A DNA stretch of 64,000 nucleotides, taken from Lancefieldella parvula DSM 20469. Lineage in GTDB: Bacteria; Actinomycetota; Coriobacteriia; Coriobacteriales; Atopobiaceae. Position numbers and translations under genes: made by a program. Shown piece after piece: positions 23,902-33,726 of this stretch (position 1 is its first letter; the number at the start of each line of letters is the position of its first letter). Location: contig NC_013203.1 in assembly GCF_000024225.1 (NCBI RefSeq), positions 186,001-250,000 of the forward strand, in the 5' to 3' direction. Below the pieces are notes generated by a model that was not told where the DNA came from, ran no database searches, and saw only the letters and a list, made by a program, of their open reading frames with translations.

Positions 23902-26400
23902 ATGCTTGCTATAAAAAATGATACGAGCGTGGTGCTTGCGGTTGATACGTCAACGGACATGTTGGCGTGTACGGTCGCGCGTCTGACCAAGCGCAATGCC
24001 GACGCGGCGGTTGCGGCTGCGGCAGACGGCGCAAGCGCGGCGGACGGTGGGTTCAACGTTGAGGTACTGGCGTCAACAGATCACCTGTGCCGCAGGCAGG
24101 CAAACGTGGAGCTTGTAAGCTCGGTCCAGGAAGCGCTTGTCGCGGCTGACCTAACTATGGCTGACGTCGATGCTGTTATCGCAGGTAGAGGACCTGGTTC
24201 GTTCACAGGTGTCCGTATTGGCGTGGCAACTGCAAAGGGCATCTCCTGCGGTTCTGGCCTGCCACTTTATGGCGCAAGCGCTCTTGATGCTATGGCGTTT
24301 AGCGCGTGGAAGGTGGGCGTGCGCGGCACCGTGGGTGTTGTTGCAGATGCCATGCGCGGCGAGGTCTATCCGGGCATCTACCTGCTGGATGACGCCGGAG
24401 CACATAGAACGTTCCCGGTAGAGACCGTCTTCAAGGCAGACGCCTGTGTGGAGGAGTGGTCGAGCAGGACTGATAAGGACCAATTCACGCTCACAGGCAA
24501 TGGTTTAGTGAAGTACCGTGAGCGTTTTGAGCGCGCGGGTTTCTCGACATACACCGATGAAGCAACGTGGTTCCCAACAGGAGAAGGCCTGGTACGCGCG
24601 GTGTGTATGCCCGAGTATCAGCAGGCGGGCGCGGGCGATCCGGCGCTGGTGCTGCCCATTTACACGCGACTTTCGGATGCGGAGGAGTCGGAGCGCAAGC
24701 GTTTGGGTCTGAAGGAGCCTGCAACGGTGGCTCTGACCGGCGTGGATGATGAGCTGGCTAATATTCACCTGCAGCTTCGCCCGATGACAGTGAATGATCT
24801 TGATCAGGTGGCGGAGCTTGAGGCAGCAACGTATGCCAAAGCTGCGCATTCTACCTGGTCAAAGCAGATGTTTTATGACGAGCTTTCGGGTGTAGGTCGT
24901 AGTTGGTGGTTGGCTCACGACCGCGGAACGGTTATCGGTTTTGCGGGCGGTCGTCTGGCGGGAGCTCAGTTTGAGGTCGAAGAAGTGGTGGTCACGCCCG
25001 AACGTCGCCGCCAGGGCATTGCATCCAAGCTGGTAGAACGTGTGGCGTACGATGCTCAGATGCTGGGCGCGTCTGCGATTACCCTTGAGGTGGAGGAAGA
25101 TAACGCTCCAGCTCAGGGTGCTTATAGCAAGCTGGGATTTACTGAGGTTGGTCGTCGTCCGGGGTATTACGGTTCGGATTGTGCAGCGCTATTGATGACG
25201 GCGCAGTTGCCTCTGGCAGTTGGCGCTGGCTTTGAAGCCAGGAATCCTGAGCCTCATACGTCAGTACGTCCATGGCCTATTGTTGCAGGTGAGCGCTCTG
25301 AAGAGACGCTTGCGGCACTGCGTGAGGCAGGGGATTTGATCCTCAGTCTGGAGTCCTCCTGCGACGAGACTGCCATGTGCATCATGGATTCACACGGTGT
25401 GGTCTGTGCAAACGTTGTCGCAACTCAAATTGACTTCCACGCCCGTTTTGGTGGCGTCGTGCCCGAGATTGCTTCTCGCAAGCATACCGAGGCTATTGTG
25501 GGTCTCTTTGAGGAGACCATGGCCCGTGCGGGCGCTCATTTTGGATGCGATACGCTAGTGCCGTCTGACCTGGCTGCCGTTGGTGTTACCGCAGGTCCTG
25601 GTCTTGTTGGTGCGCTCGTTGTGGGCGTGGCATTTGCCAAGGGCTTCTGCGTGGCTACTGACCTGCCGCTTATTCCCGTTCATCACCTGGAAGGTCACCT
25701 GCTGGCCAACCTGTTTGAGACACCAGACCTGGAGCCACCGTTTGTGGCAAGCTTGGTCTCAGGTGGTAATACTATGCTGGTACACGTGCGTGCCTGGGGA
25801 GATTACGTGGTTCTGGGTTCCACTATTGACGACGCCGTGGGTGAGGCCTTTGATAAGGTTGCTAAGGCGCTTGGTCTGGGCTATCCAGGTGGCCCTGTAA
25901 TCAGTAAACTTGCAGCTCAGGGTAACCCTAAGGCTATTCATTTCCCGCGTGCAATGATGCACAGCGGCGACTATTCCTTTAGTCTCTCGGGCCTAAAGAC
26001 TGCCGTTATCACCTATATTGAAGGCGAGAATCGCGCTGGTAGAGCTATCAATCTGCCCGACTTGGCCGCTTCGTTTGAGCAGGCTGTTATTGACGTACAG
26101 GTTGCAAAGGCTAAAACTGCTGTTGAGGAGACAGGTGTCTCCGATTTTTGCGTGGGTGGTGGCGTTGCTGCAAACCCCGCACTTAGAGCTGCATATAAAG
26201 AAACCTTTGGTAAGATGGGCGTTCGAGTGACAGTGCCTCCGATGTCGGTTTGCGGCGACAATGCCGCAATGATTGCCGTGGGTGCTCTTCGCAGTTATCG
26301 TACGCAGGGTTTCTCGCCATTGACCTTGGATGCAAACCCCAACGCGCAGCTGGGATTGTGGTCGTCGGATGCGGCACCCGTTATCCCAAGCGGCATGTAA
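23902..26400 (+). CDS. tsaB-rimI-tsaD: TsaB-RimI-TsaD triple fusion (tRNA t6A synthesis and S18 N-acetyltransferase)
   Basis: One 832-residue frame joins three normally separate proteins. Residues 1 to about 270 are TsaB (VVLAVDTSTDMLACTV, GRGPGSFTGVRIGVATAKG). About 285-430 is a RimI-type GNAT (LRPMTVNDLDQVAELE, VEEVVVTPERRRQGIASKLV, NAPAQGAYSKLGF). About 478-832 is TsaD (LESSCDETAMCI, metal site VHHLEGHLLAN, DDAVGEAFDKVAK, SGLKTAVITY, CVGGGVAANPALR, CGDNAAMIAVGAL). TsaB and TsaD are partners in making N6-threonylcarbamoyladenosine at tRNA position 37; RimI acetylates ribosomal protein S18. The ATG at 23902 is chosen. GC content is higher than neighbours. The nadE start lies ten bases after the stop. 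Confidence 0.95.
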   Translation: MLAIKNDTSVVLAVDTSTDMLACTVARLTKRNADAAVAAAADGASAADGGFNVEVLASTDHLCRRQANVELVSSVQEALVAADLTMADVDAVIAGRGPGSFTGVRIGVATAKGISCGSGLPLYGASALDAMAFSAWKVGVRGTVGVVADAMRGEVYPGIYLLDDAGAHRTFPVETVFKADACVEEWSSRTDKDQFTLTGNGLVKYRERFERAGFSTYTDEATWFPTGEGLVRAVCMPEYQQAGAGDPALVLPIYTRLSDAEESERKRLGLKEPATVALTGVDDELANIHLQLRPMTVNDLDQVAELEAATYAKAAHSTWSKQMFYDELSGVGRSWWLAHDRGTVIGFAGGRLAGAQFEVEEVVVTPERRRQGIASKLVERVAYDAQMLGASAITLEVEEDNAPAQGAYSKLGFTEVGRRPGYYGSDCAALLMTAQLPLAVGAGFEARNPEPHTSVRPWPIVAGERSEETLAALREAGDLILSLESSCDETAMCIMDSHGVVCANVVATQIDFHARFGGVVPEIASRKHTEAIVGLFEETMARAGAHFGCDTLVPSDLAAVGVTAGPGLVGALVVGVAFAKGFCVATDLPLIPVHHLEGHLLANLFETPDLEPPFVASLVSGGNTMLVHVRAWGDYVVLGSTIDDAVGEAFDKVAKALGLGYPGGPVISKLAAQGNPKAIHFPRAMMHSGDYSFSLSGLKTAVITYIEGENRAGRAINLPDLAASFEQAVIDVQVAKAKTAVEETGVSDFCVGGGVAANPALRAAYKETFGKMGVRVTVPPMSVCGDNAAMIAVGALRSYRTQGFSPLTLDANPNAQLGLWSSDAAPVIPSGM

Positions 26401-26410
26401 GGAGACCATT

Positions 26411-28441
26411 GTGCAAGACGGATTTATCAAAGTTGCAAGTATTACGCCGCGCGTCCGCGTTGCCGACGTTGCGTTCAACGTGGAGAGTTGCCTGGCTGCT
26501 ATTGAAGAAGCTGCAGGTAATCGCGGCGCTAAGGTGGTCGTGCTGCCTGAACTCTGCATTACGGGCTACACCTGCGAGGATCTGTTCTGGCAGGATGCTC
26601 TCCTAGACGCTGCCGAGCGCGGACTGGTTTCTATTGCTGCTCGCACGGCTGACGTTGACGCGTTGCTGCTGCTAGGCTTGCCCGTTCGTGTAGCTAGCAA
26701 GCTCTACAACTGCGCCGCTGTCCTTTTTAGGGGAGAGCTTTTGGGCCTGGTTCCCAAGCGCTATGTGCCCATGTACAACGAGTTTTACGAGGGTCGTCAC
26801 TTTGTTTCTGGTCCTAAGACCGTTACTAGCGTGGACTTTGGCCTGTTGGGCGAGGTGCCGTTTGGTACCAATCAGCTGTTTGCATGTGACACTATCCCTG
26901 AGCTGGTCGTGGGTGCAGAGATTTGCGAGGACCTTTGGGTGCCCATGCCACCTTCAAACTCACACGCCGTTGCTGGTGCTACGCTAATCTGCAACTTGTC
27001 TGCGTCGCCCGCGCTGGCTGGTAAGTCTGCGTACCGTCGTCAGCTGGTTGCACAGCAGAGCGCGCGTCTAATCTGCGGTTACGCTTACGCTAGTGCAGGT
27101 GAGGGTGAGTCTACGACTGATTTGGTTTTCTCGGGCCATAATCTTGTTGTCGAGAATGGCCGTGTGCTTGCCGATTCTGGTGTGTTTGGCGAGGGTATTG
27201 CAGTATCTGAGATTGACGTGTTGTCGCTTGCGGCTGACCGTAGACGCACCTCGACGTTTGAGGTTGCTCCGACGCCGGAGGATTACAAGCACCTGACCAC
27301 GTATTTCTCGCTGGAGTTTGACGGCGAGGGTGAGGACAGCGCGCACGATGCTGCAAGTTGCGGCCACGACGGCGAGGGCAGCGAGATTTCGGTGCGCACA
27401 CCGCTGACCAGATTCGTTGACCCGCATCCGTTTGTGCCTGCGATGGACGATGCACGCGCAACACGCTGCGAGGAGATCCTATCAATTCAGGCTCACGGTT
27501 TGGCTTCGAGGCTGGCACACACCGGCTCTGACCACGCGGTTATTGGCATTTCGGGTGGACTTGACTCTACGCTGGCTCTTCTCGTTACCGTGCGAGCTTT
27601 TGACCAGCTGGGATACGATCGCTCGGGCATTGTAGCTGTGACGATGCCGGGATTTGGCACCACAGACCGCACGTACACTAACGCTATTGAGTTGGTGCAG
27701 TCGCTTGGCGCTGACCTGCGTGAGATTTCCATTGTTGATTCAGTGTTGCAACACTTTGCTGACATTGATCATGACCAGGACATTCACGATGTTGTGTACG
27801 AAAACGCACAGGCTCGTGAGCGCACGCAGATTTTGATGGACGTTGCCAATCAGGTGGGCGGCATGGTCATTGGCACGGGCGACCTTTCTGAGCTGGCACT
27901 TGGTTGGGCAACGTACAACGGTGACCAGATGTCCATGTACGGCATAAACGCTTCGGTGCCAAAAACGCTGGTCAGATATCTTGTTGATTACTGCGCCGAC
28001 ACGTATGAGGAGCAGGGCGAGGATGAAATTGCTCACGTTTTGCGCGACGTTTTAGATACGCCAGTTTCTCCTGAGTTGCTGCCGTCTGCGGCGGACGGTT
28101 CTATTGAGCAGAAGACGGAGGACTTAGTTGGCCCTTACGAGCTGCACGATTTCTTCTTGTTCCATGTGCTTCGTCACGGAAGCGGCCCACTAAAGGTTTT
28201 GCGTCTTGCCGAGTGTGCATTTGGTACAGATACTGACCACGAGGTTTACGACCACGAGACCATCGTGCATTGGTTGAAGGTGTTCTATCGTCGCTTCTTC
28301 TCGCAGCAGTTCAAGCGCTCGGCAATGCCCGACGGACCAAAAGTTGGCTCGGTTTCACTTTCGCCACGCGGTGATTTACGCATGCCGTCTGACGCTTCCA
28401 GCTCGCTTTGGCTCTCTGAACTGGAGAGCTTGGACGCGTAA
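26411..28441 (+). CDS. nadE: Glutamine-dependent NAD+ synthase
   Basis: A 676-residue two-domain enzyme converting deamido-NAD+ to NAD+ with glutamine. The N-terminal nitrilase-type glutaminase shows Glu (VVLPELCITGYTCEDLF), Lys (GLVPKRYVPMYNEFYE) and the nucleophile Cys (VVGAEICEDLW). The synthetase domain carries the ATP PPi-loop GISGGLDSTLALL at about residue 382. GTGDLSELALGWATYNGD and KRSAMPDGPKVGS are conserved. The start is the GTG at 26411 with GGAG at 26401-26404; a longer frame from 26330 runs inside the upstream gene. It is probably cotranscribed with the tsaB-rimI-tsaD fusion. Confidence 0.93.
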   Translation: MQDGFIKVASITPRVRVADVAFNVESCLAAIEEAAGNRGAKVVVLPELCITGYTCEDLFWQDALLDAAERGLVSIAARTADVDALLLLGLPVRVASKLYNCAAVLFRGELLGLVPKRYVPMYNEFYEGRHFVSGPKTVTSVDFGLLGEVPFGTNQLFACDTIPELVVGAEICEDLWVPMPPSNSHAVAGATLICNLSASPALAGKSAYRRQLVAQQSARLICGYAYASAGEGESTTDLVFSGHNLVVENGRVLADSGVFGEGIAVSEIDVLSLAADRRRTSTFEVAPTPEDYKHLTTYFSLEFDGEGEDSAHDAASCGHDGEGSEISVRTPLTRFVDPHPFVPAMDDARATRCEEILSIQAHGLASRLAHTGSDHAVIGISGGLDSTLALLVTVRAFDQLGYDRSGIVAVTMPGFGTTDRTYTNAIELVQSLGADLREISIVDSVLQHFADIDHDQDIHDVVYENAQARERTQILMDVANQVGGMVIGTGDLSELALGWATYNGDQMSMYGINASVPKTLVRYLVDYCADTYEEQGEDEIAHVLRDVLDTPVSPELLPSAADGSIEQKTEDLVGPYELHDFFLFHVLRHGSGPLKVLRLAECAFGTDTDHEVYDHETIVHWLKVFYRRFFSQQFKRSAMPDGPKVGSVSLSPRGDLRMPSDASSSLWLSELESLDA

Positions 28442-28572
28442 AGTGCCTGGTATCTAGACGCTTACCTCTTGTGATTGCGCTCTAGCCGCCTGTTTAATGT
28501 GTACTAGTTATAGCTTGTTCGTACCCTAGCCGTTCGCACATAACCGCTGACGGTCTATACTGCACGCCCGCA

Positions 28573-28602
28573 GAAAATCTAAGTCGGTTTTGTAAGATTT
28601 TC
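28573..28602. promoter_or_regulatory. Inverted repeat at the groES promoter
   Basis: GAAAATCT (28573-28580) and AGATTTTC (28595-28602) are perfect arms 14 bases apart; the right arm overlaps the -35/spacer of the predicted groES promoter. It is not the CIRCE element and could be an operator of another heat-shock or stress repressor. Confidence 0.45.
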
Positions 28603-28619
28603 ACAATATTTTGTATAAA
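28590..28619 (+). promoter_or_regulatory. Predicted groESL promoter
   Basis: TTGTAA (28590-28595), an 18-base spacer and TATAAA (28614-28619), about 88 bases before groES. Confidence 0.55.
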
Positions 28620-28706
28620 TTGTTTTTCTGTGTGGAATAACTAATAGCGTTGGAAAAGGGCGCTTGACGCCAATATCGGGCTTGGCCCGAAAGGGAGGTT
28701 TTCATT

Positions 28707-28997
28707 ATGAATTTGAAGCCACTTGGAGATCGTGTTTTGGTAAAGCCTGCTCCAAAAGAGGAGAAGACATCCTCTGGTCTCTACATTGCATCCGCAGCTC
28801 AGGAGCTCCCTCAGCGCGGTGAGGTTCTTGCAGTTGGAACTGGCAAGCTTGATCAGAATGGCAATCGCATTGCTCTCGATGTCAAAGTTGGCGACCAGGT
28901 ATTTTATGGCAAGTTCGGCGGTACCGAGGTCAAGGTAGACGGTGAGGAACTCCTGCTTCTCCGTGCTGATGACATCCTTGCAATCCTTGAGGACTAG
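28707..28997 (+). CDS. groES: Co-chaperonin GroES
   Basis: A 96-residue subunit of the heptameric lid of the GroEL folding chamber. MNLKPLGDRVLVKP is the conserved start. A mobile-loop region (EEKTSSGLYIASAAQ) and a C-terminal ELLLLRADDILAILED complete the family pattern. GGGAGG precedes the ATG. groEL follows 62 bases later on the same strand, the usual order. Confidence 0.97.
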   Translation: MNLKPLGDRVLVKPAPKEEKTSSGLYIASAAQELPQRGEVLAVGTGKLDQNGNRIALDVKVGDQVFYGKFGGTEVKVDGEELLLLRADDILAILED

Positions 28998-29035
28998 TCG
29001 CTTGCAGCTTGTTCGCATGTTTTGTTCACGTGTAA

Positions 29036-30697
<1,662 letters not shown>

Positions 30698-30719
30698 TCT
30701 GAACCTTCGGGTTACTTCA

Positions 30720-30753
30720 ATCGGGTCCAGCCTTTCGCTGGGCCCGATTTTTT
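30720..30753 (+). terminator. Rho-independent terminator after groEL
   Basis: TCGGGTCCAGC and GCTGGGCCCGA form an 11-bp stem with a 5-base loop, followed by six T. Confidence 0.92.
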
Positions 30754-30906
30754 CTACCACCACAGTTATCTGGCTAGAAGATGGTTTTGTCACAGAAAAA
30801 AGATTGTCTTGCTGCAAATTTAACGCTCACTCGCTTAGCACCTATTAATCGAAATCGTATGAATGTGGCGTCATTTGAGCGGAATTATTAGTCGTCACAG
30901 GTTAAA

Positions 30907-31056
30907 ATGTTTATTTGCAATTGCGGTTGCAATTGTGACTGCGACTGCGGCTACATCCACAACTGCTACTGCTCGGTTGGTCCGTCCGAACAGCTCGCAC
31001 GTTTGAACCATCGCTACGCGCCAAAGGAGAGGAGGCACCATGGCTCAAAATCATAA
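30907..31056 (+). CDS. Putative 49-residue cysteine-rich micro-protein (CxCxCxC)
   Basis: An ATG at 30907 opens a short frame whose first 22 residues hold eight Cys: positions 4, 6, 8, 10, 12, 14, 20 and 22, that is six in strict C-x-C spacing then another C-x-C. The C-terminal half is basic (RHHGSKS end). A weak AGG lies six bases before the ATG. The frame overlaps the start of the following 4Fe-4S protein gene by 17 bases, and that gene's ribosome-binding site lies inside it, so the two may be translationally coupled. A metallothionein- or metal-chaperone-like role is possible. It could also be a chance frame through a short TGC/TGT-rich repeat. Confidence 0.45.
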   Translation: MFICNCGCNCDCDCGYIHNCYCSVGPSEQLARLNHRYAPKERRHHGSKS

Positions 31057-32425
31057 CGAGGATCGAGATTTTCTCGACGACCTTATTGATATCCAGGATT
31101 CCCTGCGGGTGCTTTCTAATCCGCTTGACGCGCTGATGGGAAGCTTGTCTGTTGATCCAAACACAGATAAGCCGTTTGAGCCGATGGACTACAAAGAAAT
31201 CCCTTGGTCAAACGCTAACCGTTGTCTGAGATGTGCCTCCGGAAAACCTGAGGCATGCTCCCGCTGTCTTGATGTTTGTCCAGCTAATTGCATTGATATC
31301 CATAATCAGTCTGTCCGCATTGACGATGAGGCTTGTCTCCAGTGCGGTCTTTGTGTTGCCGCATGTCCAACCGAGACGTTCAACACGCGTCGTCACACTT
31401 CTCGCATGCTGTATGACCAGGTGGCTCGTGCAGCTTCGGCATACGAGCAGTGCTACATTACCTGCACACGTGCGCTGGGGAGAAAACCTGAGGGCAACGA
31501 GATTTGTCTGCCCTGCGTGGGTATGCTCTCCGCTGATATCTGGTTCTCGATCCTTACAGACTTTGACAACGTAAGTGTTTACCTGCCTCTAGGCGTTTGT
31601 GACCGCTGCCGCACTACCACTGGCGAGGAAGCATATTCTGAAGCCATCGCCACTGCTGAGGAGTGGACGGGCGCCACGGTTGGCCTTGAGGTCGACGGCA
31701 ACAACCTCAACCACAATTTCACGCGCGCCTATATTCGTTCGCAGTTTATTTCTAACGCAATGAACGGTGCTGAACGCCTGGTATCTGCATCAACGCCTGT
31801 TCTTGCGGGTGCCAAGGCAATCGCTGACCGCATTAACACTCATGCTCGCTCTTTAGATAAACTTCAGACGCAGCTTGATGACGTGATGGGCCTGCGTACT
31901 ACTGATATGAGGCAGTCTATGCTTACGCAGGATCGCCGTTTGGTTATGGGCGCGCTCCAGCACGATCCAGACCTTGCTCCTTACGTTAAACTTAAGGCTC
32001 CTATTTGGGATTCCAGCAAATGTACGGTTTGTGGCGACTGTAAAAATACTTGCACTACCCATGCAATTGATATTGATGAACGCGGTAAGCTGACCATCAA
32101 AATGCCGTTCTGTGTTAACTGTGGTGCCTGTGAAATTGTCTGTCCGGAGCCTGGAGCACTTACGATGGTACCGATGAATACCTCTGAGCTGGTCGTTCGC
32201 GATCGCAAGGCTGAGGAGACCGAGCGTCTTGAGGCTTTGGCTCGTCGTAAGGCTCGCTTTATTTTTGACACTGGCAAGGAACAGCTCAAACATCTGACAG
32301 ACTCGCTTGCTGAGGACTCAGATGCGGATCACGCCGCAAACTCCAGTGTAGACCCTGCAGAGGACCCTGCGAAGAATTTAGGCGACGCCGCACAACAGTT
32401 GCCAAAAGAGGATAATAGGGAGTAG
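31040..32425 (+). CDS. Multi-cluster 4Fe-4S ferredoxin-type protein
   Basis: A 461-residue protein with two pairs of ferredoxin-like motifs. The N-terminal pair is CLRCASG...CSRCLDVCP (with an insertion) and CLQCGLCVAACP, near residues 55-115. The C-terminal pair is CTVCGDCKNTC and CVNCGACEIVCP, near 330-375. Between them lies a Cys-containing middle (ITCTRALG, ICLPCVG, GVCDRCRTT) that may bind more metal. The tail is acidic and low-complexity. It should carry electrons in the cytoplasm, perhaps between clusters of a redox partner, but no oxidoreductase subunit is adjacent. The ATG at 31040 has GGAGAGGAGG just upstream. The family seems restricted, and its function is unknown to me. Confidence 0.8.
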   Translation: MAQNHNEDRDFLDDLIDIQDSLRVLSNPLDALMGSLSVDPNTDKPFEPMDYKEIPWSNANRCLRCASGKPEACSRCLDVCPANCIDIHNQSVRIDDEACLQCGLCVAACPTETFNTRRHTSRMLYDQVARAASAYEQCYITCTRALGRKPEGNEICLPCVGMLSADIWFSILTDFDNVSVYLPLGVCDRCRTTTGEEAYSEAIATAEEWTGATVGLEVDGNNLNHNFTRAYIRSQFISNAMNGAERLVSASTPVLAGAKAIADRINTHARSLDKLQTQLDDVMGLRTTDMRQSMLTQDRRLVMGALQHDPDLAPYVKLKAPIWDSSKCTVCGDCKNTCTTHAIDIDERGKLTIKMPFCVNCGACEIVCPEPGALTMVPMNTSELVVRDRKAEETERLEALARRKARFIFDTGKEQLKHLTDSLAEDSDADHAANSSVDPAEDPAKNLGDAAQQLPKEDNRE

Positions 32426-32517
32426 CAAGCACACACAGCACAACGCTTCTAGCTCCACGTTTTTCTCGCGAGAAACACAAGTAACCGTAACCGTCCACCG
32501 ACAATAAGAGGACTCAC

Positions 32518-33582
32518 ATGTCGCTTTCAATTGGTATCGTTGGTCTGCCAAACGTTGGTAAATCTACGCTGTTCACCGCACTGACCCGCAAAGGTGGTCT
32601 GGCTGCAAACTATCCGTTTGCTACCATCGACCCTAATGTGGGAATTGTTGACGTGCCCGACGCAAGGCTCCAGAAACTGGCCGAGATTGTTAATCCTGGT
32701 CGTATTATGCCTGCAACCGTTGAATTTGTGGACATCGCTGGCCTGGTCAAAGGTGCAAACGAAGGCGAAGGCCTGGGCAATCAGTTCTTAGCAAACATTC
32801 GCAACACCGATGCTATCTGCGAGGTTGTTCGCTACTTCAAAGACCCTGATGTCATTCACGTCGAGGGCCGCGTCAATCCTGACGAGGACGTGGACATCAT
32901 CCAGACGGAACTTATCCTCGCTGACCTGGGAACTATTGAGCGTGCTCTGCCTAAACTGGAGAAAGAGGCCAAGCGCGATAAGGACCTCCAACCCAAGCTC
33001 AACGTGGCAAAGCGCCTTCAAGAGTGGCTGAATGAGGGTAATCGTGCCGCAGACATGGAGATGACTGACGAGGAGCGCCTGGCTGCTAGGGATTTGTTCC
33101 TGCTTACTATGAAGCCAATCCTGTACGTTGCGAATGTTGACGAAGACATGCTCACCGAGCCAGCTCCTGTTATTAATGGCGTCCAGTCAATCCCTGTTTG
33201 CGCAGGTGTTGAGGCTGAGCTGGCTGACCTTGATCCAGAGGAGGCTGCAGAGTACCTGGAGTCCTTGGGACTTGAGCACTCCGGCTTGGAGACGCTTGCT
33301 CAGGCAGCGTACAAGTTGCTTGGTCTGCAGAGCTACTTCACTGCTGGTCCTATGGAGGTTAGGGCATGGACCGTTCGCATTGGCGCCAAGGCTCCCGAGG
33401 CTGCTGGCGTCATCCACTCTGACTTTGAGCGCGGCTTCATCAAGGCAGAGGTCGCCAGCTACAACGATTACGTGGAGCTCGGCGGCGAGGCTGGATGCAA
33501 AGCTGCAGGCAAGTTGCGCATTGAGGGCAAGGATTACGTGGTCGAGGATGGCGACGTCATGCACTTCCGCTTTAACGTCTAA
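32518..33582 (+). CDS. ychF: Ribosome-binding GTPase/ATPase YchF (OLA1 family)
   Basis: A 354-residue P-loop NTPase. G1 is [14 protein letters not shown] at residues 6-19, and G3 is [20 protein letters not shown]. The YchF-specific NxxE replacement allows ATP preference: the region [14 protein letters not shown] is the altered G4. The C-terminal TGS domain ends with [13 protein letters not shown]. YchF binds ribosomes and influences translation under stress. It is monocistronic with a strong terminator. Confidence 0.96.
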   Translation: MSLSIGIVGLPNVGKSTLFTALTRKGGLAANYPFATIDPNVGIVDVPDARLQKLAEIVNPGRIMPATVEFVDIAGLVKGANEGEGLGNQFLANIRNTDAICEVVRYFKDPDVIHVEGRVNPDEDVDIIQTELILADLGTIERALPKLEKEAKRDKDLQPKLNVAKRLQEWLNEGNRAADMEMTDEERLAARDLFLLTMKPILYVANVDEDMLTEPAPVINGVQSIPVCAGVEAELADLDPEEAAEYLESLGLEHSGLETLAQAAYKLLGLQSYFTAGPMEVRAWTVRIGAKAPEAAGVIHSDFERGFIKAEVASYNDYVELGGEAGCKAAGKLRIEGKDYVVEDGDVMHFRFNV

Positions 33583-33611
33583 GCAACAAAAACGCTAACA
33601 GTAAACGTAGA

Positions 33612-33646
33612 ACGGGCGAGAAGATCGGTCTTCTCGCCCGTTTTTG
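33612..33646 (+). terminator. Rho-independent terminator after ychF
   Basis: ACGGGCGAGAAGA and TCTTCTCGCCCGT form a 13-bp stem with loop TCGG, followed by T residues. Both arms contain the recurring octamer GGCGAGAA (33615 and inverted 33631). Confidence 0.93.
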
Positions 33647-33726
33647 TGTGGAGTGTGGTGGCGCTGTTGGTCGCATGTTGTTGCTTCCGACCGCGCATTG
33701 CTTGGGATGCGCGATACTGCGAGTCG

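Noticed and set aside
28442-28706. CIRCE element before groES
   Set aside because: No TTAGCACTC/GAGTGCTAA pair is present.
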